DNA of 64,000 nucleotides from Brevibacillus reuszeri. GTDB lineage: Bacteria; Bacillota; Bacilli; Brevibacillales; Brevibacillaceae. Position numbers and translations under genes: made by a program. Of the stretch, positions 41,932-51,913 are shown piece by piece (position 1 is the stretch's first letter; the number at the start of each line of letters is the position of its first letter). The notes under the pieces were generated by a model. It was not told the DNA's origin. It saw only the letters and a list, made by a program, of their open reading frames with translations, and searched no databases. The stretch is taken from positions 2,148,758 to 2,212,757 of the forward strand of contig NZ_LGIQ01000009.1 in assembly GCF_001187725.1 (NCBI RefSeq). The letters are read 5' to 3'.

Positions 41932-43200
41932 TTGGCGATACAGGCAGATCTGCTCTCCATTGCATTTGGATTTGCTGCGTTTTTTCTCAATCCACTCTTT
42001 TACGTATTCCTGATTTTCATTTATCTGCATTATCGAAGGCAGATGAATCTGGAAAGACAGTTGTTTGCTGCCCGAATCCAGTCACCGCTTCTTTCTACGA
42101 TTCGGTCTGTAGGAATGGGGTTGGTAGGGGGCTTGTTAATTTCCGTGCTTGCCGCAGGACTTGGTGTGGTAGTGCAGGCACAAGACTTATGGATTTTATG
42201 GGGCCTTGCTCTGATTATGGCGCTCATTCGTTTACGTTTCCTCTGCTTTGCCTACGCGGCAGGCTTGTTAACGATTTTGCATGCCATTGCGCAGGTCTTT
42301 CCGGGAGTATCAGACGTAGCGGGAATTGGCACCGTCTGGGAAATGCTTCGTCAAGCGAAGGCATTGCCGCTTTTGGCACTCGTTGCGATCATGCATTTGT
42401 TGGAAGCGCTGCTTGTTCGGTGGAACGGCGGTCGTGATGCATCGCCACTGTTTGTAGAGGGGCAGCGCGGACGGATTGTAGGAGCGTATTTACTCCATTC
42501 CTTTTGGTTGACGCCATTGGTGCTGTTTGTCCAAATGGAGCCAGGAGCATTGAGTGGAGCGCTGTATCCCGGATGGCCATTCTTTTCGCCGGGAGCGGCA
42601 TCGTTTGCTTTAATGCTCTTACCTACTGTGACAGGTTTTTCTGACATGACCCAGACGATGACTCCGCGTAAGAAAGCAGAGCAGATCGCAAAGCAATTGG
42701 CGATTTATGCGGTAGTATTGCTGGCTTTGACAGCACTTGCGGTATGGTTCTGGCCGCTGCTTTTCGTAGCAGGACTGTATGCGCTTTTTGGACACGAAGG
42801 CTTGTTTTTCCGAAGCCAGGCCCAGGAGAGAAAACGGTCGCCGTACTTTATACAGTCTTCACGAGGGGTCAAGGTGATGGGAGTCATTCCTGGCACGCGT
42901 GCAGAAGAAATCGGAATTGCACCGGGAGAAATCATTGTCAAGGTGAATGGTATTCCTGTCCGAAACAAAGAAGATTTGTATCCAGCACTGCAAGCTAATT
43001 CAGCCTTTTGCAAAATGGAAGTACTGACACATGACGGGGAACTGAAATTTGTGCAATGCGCTGTTTATGCAGGAAATCATCATCAATTGGGCATCATCGT
43101 GGTTCCTGATTCGTCGACGCGGGTTTTTGTAGACTTGAAGCGGGCGAGTGTCGTGCAGCTGATCAAGCAAAAGCTGGAAAAGCTAAATATCGGAGCATAA
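41932..43200 (+). CDS. minJ: MinJ-like PDZ membrane protein
   Basis: A 422-residue protein with six to eight membrane segments (about 10-300) and a C-terminal PDZ domain (GVKVMGVIPGTRAEEIGIAP, about 312-331). This layout, and the place after ftsEX and ctpB, is that of B. subtilis MinJ, which links DivIVA to MinCD at the poles and septum. The TTG start has GAGGTGAGG just before it; upstream in-frame codons overlap the terminator. Name rests on synteny plus domain order. Confidence 0.75.
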   Translation: MAIQADLLSIAFGFAAFFLNPLFYVFLIFIYLHYRRQMNLERQLFAARIQSPLLSTIRSVGMGLVGGLLISVLAAGLGVVVQAQDLWILWGLALIMALIRLRFLCFAYAAGLLTILHAIAQVFPGVSDVAGIGTVWEMLRQAKALPLLALVAIMHLLEALLVRWNGGRDASPLFVEGQRGRIVGAYLLHSFWLTPLVLFVQMEPGALSGALYPGWPFFSPGAASFALMLLPTVTGFSDMTQTMTPRKKAEQIAKQLAIYAVVLLALTALAVWFWPLLFVAGLYALFGHEGLFFRSQAQERKRSPYFIQSSRGVKVMGVIPGTRAEEIGIAPGEIIVKVNGIPVRNKEDLYPALQANSAFCKMEVLTHDGELKFVQCAVYAGNHHQLGIIVVPDSSTRVFVDLKRASVVQLIKQKLEKLNIGA

Positions 43201-43208
43201 TCGAAGTT

Positions 43209-43257
43209 GGGAGAGATGGACACACAGGCTGGGGTGTCTGTCTCTCCCGTTTTTTTG
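43209..43257 (+). terminator. Terminator of minJ
   Basis: GGGAGAGA-tgg-ACAC ... TGT-ctg-TCTCTCCC then GTTTTTTT. Confidence 0.85.
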
Positions 43258-43384
43258 TCCTGTTGAGAAATTCGCGAATCCTTTCAATAAAAAATTTTTT
43301 CTTGAATAGCCTGTCTATTCGCAAAACTAAATGCAAAGTGGTGCGTCTGAATGTAAGAGGAAAAAAGAGGGAGTGAAATAGGCT

Positions 43385-45088
43385 GTGTCGATGATGAAAA
43401 GGCCTGTTCTTTGTGTTCTGACAACAGCGTTAGTGGCAGTGAGCTTATATACGGCACCGTTTGCCGGAGCGAGTGCAGAAGCACGTGTGGGGCAAATGGC
43501 TCCATGGAGTGCCCAGGCAGTGGTTGCTGTTCCGATGCAGGTGTCAAAAGGCGTGCAGCAGCTCGTGCGTTTGATCCCTGAGCTCGGCAGTCGACATGTC
43601 ATCTTTGGAGGTGATGTGGATGGACCGGGGGTGAGTGGTGTCCAGGTTATCTTTTCGAAATCAGCTGTGCGAGATGAAACGGCGAAAGAGGATCGAGCTA
43701 TTTTTAATTCACAAACAGGGAGCCTCTTGGTGCTGGATTTGCAGCCGAATTCACTGACGAAGCCTGCTTTCCCAACGGATCAGGTAGCCAAGACAAAAGC
43801 ACAGGCTTTTGTAACGGGATTACTCCCTCCTGGTCATGCGTATCAGCCAAGAGAAGTGACACGTGCGGATGACCTTTTGACTGTCAGGCTGGTACGGAAG
43901 CTGAACAATGTCGTGCTCGATGACGACTACGATGCGATGGTCAGTTTTGATCGCACTGGAAAAGTTGTGTCGTTCCGTACATTTGACGGTAGGCTGTATG
44001 AGAAAATCAGTCTGACTTCTCTCCCCTCACCACAGCGTGTCATCTCTGCGCCGCAGGCTTTGCTTACATTCAAGGAGAGCAAACCGTTGGAGCTGGTGTA
44101 TCTGCTCCCGGAGGAAAATCAGGGACAGTCACCGGTAGAAGCAAGTCTAGCCTATGTAGTGAAGGATGGCGTCATCAATCGGACGTTCACAGGCAGTGCG
44201 GTGGATGCCTTCAGCGGTAAAAGGCTGCTTGAGACAGTAAATCGGGTTAAACAGCCTGTACAAACCATCAGCATGACGGGGACAGGTGAAAAATGGATCG
44301 CGCAAACAAACAAGCAGGCTGGTGATCTCGTCAGATCGTTAGTACGCAAGGAGACGGACAAACTTCCGCTTGTGACATTTACGGAGAACTACGGTGATGG
44401 ACAGGAAAGGCGCCTTTTTATCTGGGGGCAATTCGAGGAAGGAATCAAGGATCAGGATAAAAAGTACATGATCGGCCAATTTGCACGTGGCATCAGCAAA
44501 GATAAGCGACTCCATATTCTCCTGGAGACGAACGCCAAGACAGGACAATTGACGAAACTGGTAGTAAAAGACGGGGATGATGTGAACATCCAAACCGATA
44601 AGAAGCGTGACTGGAGAGAGGCGGAGACGCTTTTAAAACGTTTGATTCCTGCTGGTACTAGTCAAATGCGGATGAAAGATGTAGGGGATGCCAACTATAC
44701 GCTGATTACTGCTGATCCTCTTTTACAAGGGATTCCCGTCTATCTGGCAGGACAGCAGAGTGAAGAAGGAATGTACACCTTGAAGATGAACGCTGTAACC
44801 GGAGCATTGGAGGAGCTGACCTTGGCTTCACCTTCTGTGCTGCGTACTCCTGACAAATCAAAGGCAATCACAGAACAAGCGGCTGTCGATCAATTACTCA
44901 AGGCATTTCCGCTTGAGTTGACCTACATTCATCAGACAGACGCGCAAACGGGTGAAGTCACCTGGAAGCTTGGCTATGATCTATCTTTCCGACAGACACG
45001 CTCTCATTGCTTCTGCGGAGGAGAAGCTAAGGTAGATCAGACTGTTTACGTGGATGGGATAACAGGAAAGGTCATTGTGAAGGAATAA
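43385..45088 (+). CDS. Secreted YcdB/YcdC (DUF4901-type) protein
   Basis: A 567-residue exported protein with a signal peptide (about 1-30, cleavage near GASA-EAR). The body is a string of PepSY-like or YcdB/YcdC modules. The repeated TGxxxxL/YxxFDxTGKVVS pattern (VSFDRTGKVVSFR near 198 and ETNAKTGQLTKLV near 385) supports this. The family has no firm enzymatic role. A Cys pair (CFCGG, near 540) is present. The GTG at 43385 is given, and ATG 43391 is possible, with GAGGGAGTGA upstream. It stands alone. Confidence 0.7.
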   Translation: MSMMKRPVLCVLTTALVAVSLYTAPFAGASAEARVGQMAPWSAQAVVAVPMQVSKGVQQLVRLIPELGSRHVIFGGDVDGPGVSGVQVIFSKSAVRDETAKEDRAIFNSQTGSLLVLDLQPNSLTKPAFPTDQVAKTKAQAFVTGLLPPGHAYQPREVTRADDLLTVRLVRKLNNVVLDDDYDAMVSFDRTGKVVSFRTFDGRLYEKISLTSLPSPQRVISAPQALLTFKESKPLELVYLLPEENQGQSPVEASLAYVVKDGVINRTFTGSAVDAFSGKRLLETVNRVKQPVQTISMTGTGEKWIAQTNKQAGDLVRSLVRKETDKLPLVTFTENYGDGQERRLFIWGQFEEGIKDQDKKYMIGQFARGISKDKRLHILLETNAKTGQLTKLVVKDGDDVNIQTDKKRDWREAETLLKRLIPAGTSQMRMKDVGDANYTLITADPLLQGIPVYLAGQQSEEGMYTLKMNAVTGALEELTLASPSVLRTPDKSKAITEQAAVDQLLKAFPLELTYIHQTDAQTGEVTWKLGYDLSFRQTRSHCFCGGEAKVDQTVYVDGITGKVIVKE

Positions 45089-45121
45089 AGCGCTAAAGCC
45101 GTTGAAGTGAGCTTGAAAATA

Positions 45122-45162
45122 ATAAGCCGCGACCTCCTGAAAAAAGAGGGACGCGGCTTTTC
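45122..45162. terminator. Bidirectional terminator between the YcdB-like gene and flgD
   Basis: AAGCCGCG ... CGCGGCTT with inner CCTC / GAGG pairs and a T tract. It lies between two convergent genes. Confidence 0.8.
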
Positions 45163-45171
45163 TATCTGATT

Positions 45172-46101
45172 TTATGCATTTGCTTCAAAGCCGGTGATTT
45201 GATTCAACGCGACTTTTTTGCCATCTTCAAGAACAAATTCGACGAGACCATTTTTCATGCTGATAGCCTTGATGATACCAGACAGGCTGTTGGTAGTAGT
45301 CGATCCATCTGAATTCGTCTGACCCTCGTTATACGAAACCTTGTAGCCGATCATCTGCGCATACTGGAGAGAGTTGCTCATTGTCTTGCTCTCCGGCTTG
45401 ACAGTCATGCCAACAATTTTATCCAGATTTACAGTAGCCCCGTCTTCCAGCTGGAATTCAGCGGTTCCATTTTTCATCGTAAATCCGCTAATGACGCCAT
45501 TTACGATCTCGTCTACTTCGGTAATATCGTCGGTAGTAGCAGGATTGCCATCCTTGTCTACACTTTTGGTAATTTTGTACGAAATATCTTTACCGATCAT
45601 TTCAATGAATTTCAGGCTGCTGTCCAGAGCACTACCAGTCATGCCCTGCGACTCAAGACCCTTCACATCCGCAAGTGGGATCGGGTTGGATTCGCCAGCC
45701 ATCCGGAAATAGATTTTTCCGTCATTCATATAAACACCTTGGAGGAGGCCTTCTTTGGTCTGTGTAGAGGTCTCGCCTGTGAGCTCGTCTTTTGTCGTGA
45801 GCGAGTAAGTAGCTGTACGACCAACGAGCGATTCATACTTCTCCAGCGTCAGCATGCTGTTGTTGGACTGCTCCATGAGAGAAGTCATCTTCGTAATTTT
45901 TTCGACCATGGTCATCATGCTCGTCTGTTGAATGAATTGAGAGTTATCCATTGGAGACATTGGGTCTTGATGCTTCAATTGCTCCAGCATTAGTTTCATG
46001 AAGGCGTTGGAGTCAAGCTCGGTCGTGAACTCCTTTTTGCCTTTATAGCTCATATGTGGTTGGACAAAGTTATTTTTAACGGTGGTTCCGCTATCTGACA
46101 T
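45172..46101 (-). CDS. flgD: FlgD-family flagellar hook-capping protein with a long repeat tail
   Basis: A 309-residue protein. The N-terminal FlgD core is clear: NAFMKLMLEQLKHQDPMSP (about 34-52), then NSQFIQQTSMMTMVEKI (about 54-70). The rest (about 90-309) is three copies of a roughly 60-70-residue module, each ending like VEFxLEDGxxVxLxxIxG (YFRMAGESNPIPLADVKG; AEFQLEDGATVNLDKIVG; VEFVLEDGKKVALNQITG). B. subtilis FlgD is only about 140 residues. Start 46101 has AGGGAGGA upstream. TCCGATAA upstream resembles a sigma-D -10. It lies away from the other flagellar genes. Confidence 0.8.
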   Translation of the reverse strand: MSDSGTTVKNNFVQPHMSYKGKKEFTTELDSNAFMKLMLEQLKHQDPMSPMDNSQFIQQTSMMTMVEKITKMTSLMEQSNNSMLTLEKYESLVGRTATYSLTTKDELTGETSTQTKEGLLQGVYMNDGKIYFRMAGESNPIPLADVKGLESQGMTGSALDSSLKFIEMIGKDISYKITKSVDKDGNPATTDDITEVDEIVNGVISGFTMKNGTAEFQLEDGATVNLDKIVGMTVKPESKTMSNSLQYAQMIGYKVSYNEGQTNSDGSTTTNSLSGIIKAISMKNGLVEFVLEDGKKVALNQITGFEANA

Positions 46102-46193
46102 GAGAATCCTCCCTGAACGTGGCGAATCTATCATTAGGACGCGTATATCTACTTCCATTTTTATTATCGGAAAAACTTGGCTTGTGCTAAAGA

Positions 46194-46207
46194 CAAACAT
46201 TTGTTCG
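46194..46207. promoter_or_regulatory. LexA (DinR) box upstream of uvrBA
   Basis: CAAACATTTGTTCG matches 12 of 14 positions of the Gram-positive SOS box (CGAACATATGTTCG), about 80 bases before uvrB, a usual LexA target. Confidence 0.75.
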
Positions 46208-46285
46208 AATTTCCGGCTTATAATAGCCGTAAATGTGTTATAATGGAAATAGAAACAGTCATGCAACGAGGAGATGAACGAGGGA

Positions 46286-48262
46286 ATGGAGCGTTTTGAA
46301 TTGGTATCGGAGTATCAGCCGTCCGGTGACCAGCCGACTGCCATTGCCGAGCTGGTAGCGGGCATACAAGCCGGGCAGCGACATCAGACACTATTGGGTG
46401 CGACGGGTACGGGAAAGACCTATACAGCAGCCCAGGTGATCGCTCGGGTGAACAAGCCGACGCTGGTGATGGCGCATAACAAAACATTGGCTGCCCAGCT
46501 ATGCGCGGAGTTCAAGGAATTTTTCCCCAATAACGCAGTAGAATACTTCGTCAGCTACTATGACTACTATCAACCAGAAGCATACATTCCCCAATCGGAT
46601 ACGTTTATTGAAAAAGACTCCAGCATCAACGATGAGATCGACAAGCTGCGTCACTCTGCCACCAGTGCATTGTTTGAACGGCGCGATGTCATCATCGTCG
46701 CATCTGTCTCCTGCATCTACGGTTTGGGTTCGCCCGAGGAGTACAGGGAGCTGCTCTTGTCCTTGCGTGTAGGCATGGAAAAAGGTCGAGACGAGATTTT
46801 GCATCGTCTGGTCGACATCCAGTATACACGCAATGATATCAACTTCACCCGCGGTACTTTCCGCGTACGTGGTGATGTCGTAGAGATTTTCCCGGCTTCC
46901 CAGAGTGAGCAGGCGATTCGCGTCGAGTTTTTTGGCGACGAGATCGAGCGAATCACGTCTATCGATGTTTTGACCGGTGAAATTCTGGGTCAGCGTGATC
47001 ATATCGCCATTTTCCCAGCCTCTCACTACGTGACTCGCGAGGAGAAAATGAAGCTGGCTGTGGAAAGCATCCAGGTTGAACTGGAGGAGCGACTTGCCGA
47101 GTACCGTGAGGCAGGCAAGCTGCTGGAGGCACAACGACTGGAGCAGCGCACGCGCTACGATATTGAAATGATGATGGAAATGGGCTTTTGCTCCGGAATT
47201 GAAAACTATTCGCGCCATTTAACGGGTCTGCCTGCCGGGCATGCGCCATATACGCTTATGGATTACTTCCCGGATGACTACCTCGTGATAATGGATGAGT
47301 CGCATATGACGTTGCCGCAGGTACGTGCGATGTATAACGGTGACCGTGCTCGCAAAGACGTTCTGGTAGAGCATGGGTTCCGTCTGCCGTCTGCACGGGA
47401 TAACCGCCCGCTCAAATTCGAGGAATTCGAAAAGAAAGTGAATCAGGCGATTTACGTTTCTGCTACGCCGGGTAATTATGAACAAGAGCACTGCCCGGAA
47501 GTGGTGCAGCAGGTGATCCGTCCAACAGGGCTGATTGACCCGACGATCTCTGTTCGCCCAATCAAAGGCCAGATTGACGATTTGATTGGTGAAATTCATG
47601 CAACCATTGCGAAAAATGAACGGGTGCTGGTAACGACTTTGACGAAGAAAATGTCGGAGGACTTAACAGATTACCTGAAAGAAATCGGAATCAAGGTACG
47701 CTATCTCCACTCGGATATCAAGACGATTGAGCGGATGCAAATCTTGCGCTCCCTACGCCTGGGGGAATTCGATGTGCTCGTCGGAATCAACCTGTTGCGG
47801 GAAGGCTTGGACCTGCCTGAGGTATCTTTGGTAGCCATCCTTGATGCGGATAAAGAGGGATTTTTGCGCAATGAGCGCTCCTTGATTCAGACGATTGGCC
47901 GTGCCGCCCGTAATGCGGAGGGACGTGTCCTCATGTACGCGGACAAAATGACAGATTCCATGACGTCAGCGATCCGCGAGACAGAGCGCCGTCGTGCGAT
48001 TCAGGTAGCTTACAATGAAAAGCATGGAATTACACCGCAAACGGTGAAAAAGGCCGTTCGTGAAGTGATTGAGGCTACCAAGGTGGCCGAAGAAAAAGCA
48101 GATTATTTGCCACACGCAGACTTCAAGAAAATGCCGAAAAAAGATCGCCTAGCGGTCATCGAACGGATGGAAGAGGAAATGAAGGAAGCGGCGCGCAATT
48201 TGATGTTCGAGCGTGCGGCAGAATTGCGTGACTTAATTCTTGAGCTGAAGGCTGAACTCTAA
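46286..48262 (+). CDS. uvrB: Excinuclease ABC subunit UvrB
   Basis: A 658-residue helicase-like subunit of nucleotide excision repair. GATGTGKTYTAAQ (about 38-50, Walker A), VSYYDYYQPEAYIP (the beta-hairpin, about 90-103) and a C-terminal UvrC-binding coiled domain (about 620-658) are present. It verifies damage handed over by UvrA and recruits UvrC. ATG 46286 gives the MERFELVS family start; ATG 46274 (MNEGMERF) is an alternative. It lies 15 bases before uvrA. Confidence 0.96.
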   Translation: MERFELVSEYQPSGDQPTAIAELVAGIQAGQRHQTLLGATGTGKTYTAAQVIARVNKPTLVMAHNKTLAAQLCAEFKEFFPNNAVEYFVSYYDYYQPEAYIPQSDTFIEKDSSINDEIDKLRHSATSALFERRDVIIVASVSCIYGLGSPEEYRELLLSLRVGMEKGRDEILHRLVDIQYTRNDINFTRGTFRVRGDVVEIFPASQSEQAIRVEFFGDEIERITSIDVLTGEILGQRDHIAIFPASHYVTREEKMKLAVESIQVELEERLAEYREAGKLLEAQRLEQRTRYDIEMMMEMGFCSGIENYSRHLTGLPAGHAPYTLMDYFPDDYLVIMDESHMTLPQVRAMYNGDRARKDVLVEHGFRLPSARDNRPLKFEEFEKKVNQAIYVSATPGNYEQEHCPEVVQQVIRPTGLIDPTISVRPIKGQIDDLIGEIHATIAKNERVLVTTLTKKMSEDLTDYLKEIGIKVRYLHSDIKTIERMQILRSLRLGEFDVLVGINLLREGLDLPEVSLVAILDADKEGFLRNERSLIQTIGRAARNAEGRVLMYADKMTDSMTSAIRETERRRAIQVAYNEKHGITPQTVKKAVREVIEATKVAEEKADYLPHADFKKMPKKDRLAVIERMEEEMKEAARNLMFERAAELRDLILELKAEL

Positions 48263-48277
48263 GGAGAGATTTTTTTC

Positions 48278-51145
48278 ATGCCATTAGAACATATTGTGGT
48301 AAAGGGTGCTCGTGCCCATAACCTGAAAAATATTGATGTCGTAATCCCGAGGGACAAATTCGTCGTACTGACGGGTTTGTCCGGCTCGGGTAAGTCTTCC
48401 CTTGCCTTTGATACGATCTATGCAGAGGGACAACGCCGCTATGTAGAGTCTCTCTCTGCCTATGCCCGTCAGTTTTTGGGGCAGATGGACAAGCCGGATG
48501 TGGACTCGATTGAGGGGCTTTCACCTGCAATTTCGATTGACCAGAAAACGACTAGCCGCAATCCGCGCTCCACGGTAGGAACCGTTACCGAAATCTACGA
48601 CTATTTGCGCTTGTTGTATGCACGCGTAGGACGTCCGATTTGTCCCGATCATGGCATTGAAATCCAATCGCAAACGATTGAGCAAATGGTTGATCGGCTG
48701 ATGGAGTTTCCTGAGCGCACGAGAATGCAAATCCTGGCGCCGATGGTACAGGGCCGCAAAGGAGAGCATGTCAAGCTTCTGGAGGACATCCGCAAGCAAG
48801 GCTTTGTTCGCGTGCGGGTAAATGGTGAGATCACCGATTTGTCCGAGGACATCAAGCTGGAGAAAAACAAAAAGCATAACATCGAGGTTGTTGTAGACCG
48901 GGTCGTCGTAAAACCGGATGCGCAGGCTCGCCTCGCGGACTCTTTGGAAACGGCTCTTCGTCTGGCTGATGGCAAGGTTATTGTCGACGTAATGGAGCAA
49001 GAAGAGCTGCTGTTCAGTGAAAAACATGCCTGCCCGATTTGCGGATTCTCGATCGGGGATCTGGAGCCGCGGATCTTCTCTTTTAACAGTCCTTTTGGTG
49101 CATGCTCGGAGTGCGATGGACTTGGAGTCAAGCTGGAAGTCGACCCTGATATGGTCGTTCCTGATGGGACAAAGACGTTGAATGATGGCGCCATAGGAGC
49201 GTGGGAGCCAAAATCCTCGACCTATTACCAGCAGCTGCTGGAGTCCGCCTGCCGTCATTTTGGCATTCGGATGGATGTTCCTTTTGAAGAACTGACAGCA
49301 GAGCAAGCACAAATTCTCATGTACGGAAGCTCGGGTGAAAAAATCCAGTTCCGCTATGAAAATGAATTCGGGCAAGTTCGAGAGGCAGTTGTGCCTTTCG
49401 AAGGGGTCATTCCGAATTTGCAGCGTCGCCATCTGGAAACAAGCTCTGACTACATCCGGGAACAAATTGAGGGCTTCATGAGCCAAAAGCCGTGCCCGGT
49501 CTGCAAAGGGCATCGTCTGCGTCAGGAGAGCTTAGCGGTTAAGGTTGGAGGTCGTAGCATTTCCGAGCTGACAACGCTGTCGATTCTTGATGCCCACCAG
49601 TTTGTGAATGAAGTTGATATGACCGAAAGAGAAGCGAAAATCGCTAATCTGATCGTAAAAGAGATCAAGGCACGTCTCAACTTTTTGATTGATGTAGGGC
49701 TGGATTATTTGACATTGAGTCGTGCTGCCGGGACGCTGTCTGGTGGGGAAGCCCAGCGGATTCGTTTGGCGACCCAGATCGGCTCGAGCTTGATGGGGGT
49801 TCTCTACATTCTGGATGAGCCTAGCATCGGGCTGCATCAGCGTGACAATGCACGACTGATCAAGACATTGGAGCATATGACCAAGCTGGGCAATACGCTC
49901 ATCGTCGTTGAGCATGACGAGGATACGATGATGGCTTGTGACTATATCATCGACATCGGCCCTGGTGCGGGCATACATGGTGGGCAGGTAATCTCAGCAG
50001 GTACGCCACAGGAAGTCATGAAGGATGAAAAGTCACTGACGGGCGCTTATTTGAGCGGGCGTAAATTCATCCCGGTACCAATGGAGCGCCGCAAGCCTTC
50101 GGATAAATGGATCAAAATCGAAGGGGCAAAGGAAAACAATCTTCAGAATGTGACAGCGAAATTCCCGTTAGGGGTGTTCGTTGCCGTGACGGGAGTCTCT
50201 GGTTCCGGAAAAAGTACACTGATCAATGAAATCCTGCAAAAGACGCTGGCTCGTGATTTGAATGGTGCCAAAGTAAAGCCTGGGGAGCACCGCCGAATCG
50301 TCGGGATGGAGCATCTCGATAAAGTCATTAATATTGACCAGTCGCCAATCGGTCGGACGCCACGCTCCAATCCGGCGACGTACACAGGTGTATTTGACGA
50401 TATTCGCGACTTGTTTGCGTCGACGAATGAAGCGAAGGTACGTGGCTACAAGAAGGGGCGTTTCAGCTTTAACGTCAAAGGGGGACGTTGTGAAGCTTGC
50501 AGCGGCGACGGGATCATCAAAATTGAAATGCACTTTTTGCCGGACGTTTATGTGCCTTGCGAGGTGTGCCATGGAAAACGCTATAATCGCGAAACGCTCG
50601 ATGTGAAGTACAAAGGCAAGAGCATTGCGGATGTACTTGGCATGACGATTGAGGATGCCGTAGAGTTTTTCCGCAATTTGCCGAAAATTGAACGCAAGCT
50701 GCAGACAATCGTTGATGTAGGCTTGGGCTACATGACACTGGGGCAGCCAGCCACGACGCTATCTGGCGGTGAGGCACAACGTGTGAAGCTGGCTTCTGAG
50801 CTGTATAGACGCAGCACAGGACGTACGCTGTATATTTTGGACGAACCGACGACAGGACTGCACACGGACGATATTGATCGCCTGCTCAAGGTTCTTCAAC
50901 GCCTCGTTGAAAATGGTGATACCGTGCTTGTCATTGAGCACAATCTGGATGTTATTAAAACGGTTGACTATATCGTTGATTTGGGACCTGAAGGCGGTAC
51001 TCGCGGTGGTACGATTGTGGGTACAGGTACGCCAGAGGAGGTTGCCAAGCTGGATGGTTCGTACACAGGAATCTACCTGAAGCCTATCTTGGAGAGAGAC
51101 AAGGCACGGACAGTAGCGAAGCTGGAGCAGCTTGTTTCAAAATAA
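48278..51145 (+). CDS. uvrA: Excinuclease ABC subunit UvrA
   Basis: A 955-residue damage-recognition ATPase of the ABC superfamily. Two ATP modules have Walker A sequences LSGSGKSSLAFDT (about 32-44) and VSGSGKSTLINEI (about 641-653). Two LSGGEAQR signatures lie near 488 and 828. Zinc fingers CPIC...CSEC (about 252-280) and CEACSGDG...CEVCHGK (about 738-765) are intact. It follows uvrB with AAGGAGAG upstream, and both are LexA-controlled. Confidence 0.97.
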   Translation: MPLEHIVVKGARAHNLKNIDVVIPRDKFVVLTGLSGSGKSSLAFDTIYAEGQRRYVESLSAYARQFLGQMDKPDVDSIEGLSPAISIDQKTTSRNPRSTVGTVTEIYDYLRLLYARVGRPICPDHGIEIQSQTIEQMVDRLMEFPERTRMQILAPMVQGRKGEHVKLLEDIRKQGFVRVRVNGEITDLSEDIKLEKNKKHNIEVVVDRVVVKPDAQARLADSLETALRLADGKVIVDVMEQEELLFSEKHACPICGFSIGDLEPRIFSFNSPFGACSECDGLGVKLEVDPDMVVPDGTKTLNDGAIGAWEPKSSTYYQQLLESACRHFGIRMDVPFEELTAEQAQILMYGSSGEKIQFRYENEFGQVREAVVPFEGVIPNLQRRHLETSSDYIREQIEGFMSQKPCPVCKGHRLRQESLAVKVGGRSISELTTLSILDAHQFVNEVDMTEREAKIANLIVKEIKARLNFLIDVGLDYLTLSRAAGTLSGGEAQRIRLATQIGSSLMGVLYILDEPSIGLHQRDNARLIKTLEHMTKLGNTLIVVEHDEDTMMACDYIIDIGPGAGIHGGQVISAGTPQEVMKDEKSLTGAYLSGRKFIPVPMERRKPSDKWIKIEGAKENNLQNVTAKFPLGVFVAVTGVSGSGKSTLINEILQKTLARDLNGAKVKPGEHRRIVGMEHLDKVINIDQSPIGRTPRSNPATYTGVFDDIRDLFASTNEAKVRGYKKGRFSFNVKGGRCEACSGDGIIKIEMHFLPDVYVPCEVCHGKRYNRETLDVKYKGKSIADVLGMTIEDAVEFFRNLPKIERKLQTIVDVGLGYMTLGQPATTLSGGEAQRVKLASELYRRSTGRTLYILDEPTTGLHTDDIDRLLKVLQRLVENGDTVLVIEHNLDVIKTVDYIVDLGPEGGTRGGTIVGTGTPEEVAKLDGSYTGIYLKPILERDKARTVAKLEQLVSK

Positions 51146-51153
51146 AGTCATCG

Positions 51154-51188
51154 AGACGCCTCTATGTAAATAAGGGGCGTCTTGTTTG
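51154..51188 (+). terminator. Terminator of uvrBA
   Basis: AGACGCC ... GGGCGTCT, followed by TGTTTG. The T tract is imperfect. Confidence 0.6.
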
Positions 51189-51262
51189 CGTCTTGTACGT
51201 TTGCGATAATGGCAATGATCTGGCTGGTAGATGCGTATAAATAAAGGAGAGGGGAAGAAGCG

Positions 51263-51892
51263 ATGGAATATGTAGCTGAAGCACTCGCTGCCTTGCCTGA
51301 TGATCTGGTAGAAGAGGCACACAGGCATTTCGATGGACAGGACCCGGCTCATGATTGGCAACACAATTTGCGTGTGATGGCGATGTGCGAGCGAATCGGA
51401 CGAGAGGAAGGAGCAGATATGGAGGTTCTGCGCTTGTCTGCTTTATTACATGATATTGGAAGGGCAGAGGAGCGGCGCACAGGGGAATGTCATGCCGAGA
51501 TCAGCGCGCGTGTAGCGGCTGTCTGGTTAAAAGAGCGTGGCATGTCAGGTGATTTCATTTCACGTGTGCAGTCCACGATTCTTGCCCACCGCTTTCGCAA
51601 GGAACGTCCGCCAGCAACGTTAGAAGAGAAAATCCTTTTCGATGCAGACAAGCTGGACTCGATTGGGGCTATCGGGGTAGGCCGTGCTTTTGCCTTTTCA
51701 GGAGTACTGGGACAACCGATTCAATCAGACCATCCCGATCAGCATACACCTGCAAAAGAGTTTACCTGGAAGCTCCAGCTCATAAAGGAGCGGCTATACA
51801 CCAAGACAGCTCAGGAAATTGCCAGCGACCGTCATCTTTTCATGAGCCAGTTTTTTGAACGTTGGGAACAGGAAGTGCTCGGAATTTGTTAG
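51263..51892 (+). CDS. HD-domain phosphohydrolase (YpgQ/YedJ-like)
   Basis: A 209-residue metal-dependent HD hydrolase. HDWQHNLRVMAMCERI (about 29-44), LSALLHDIGRAEE (about 60-72, with the HD pair), and LFDADKLDSIGAIGVGRAFA (about 129-148) fit the YpgQ/YedJ group, which hydrolyses nucleotides to pyrophosphate in some members. The substrate here is unknown. GGAGAGGGG lies before the ATG. It is 21 bases before the membrane protein gene and probably co-transcribed. Confidence 0.87.
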   Translation: MEYVAEALAALPDDLVEEAHRHFDGQDPAHDWQHNLRVMAMCERIGREEGADMEVLRLSALLHDIGRAEERRTGECHAEISARVAAVWLKERGMSGDFISRVQSTILAHRFRKERPPATLEEKILFDADKLDSIGAIGVGRAFAFSGVLGQPIQSDHPDQHTPAKEFTWKLQLIKERLYTKTAQEIASDRHLFMSQFFERWEQEVLGIC

Positions 51893-51913
51893 GGAGTAAA
51901 CAGGAGAGGGGAA

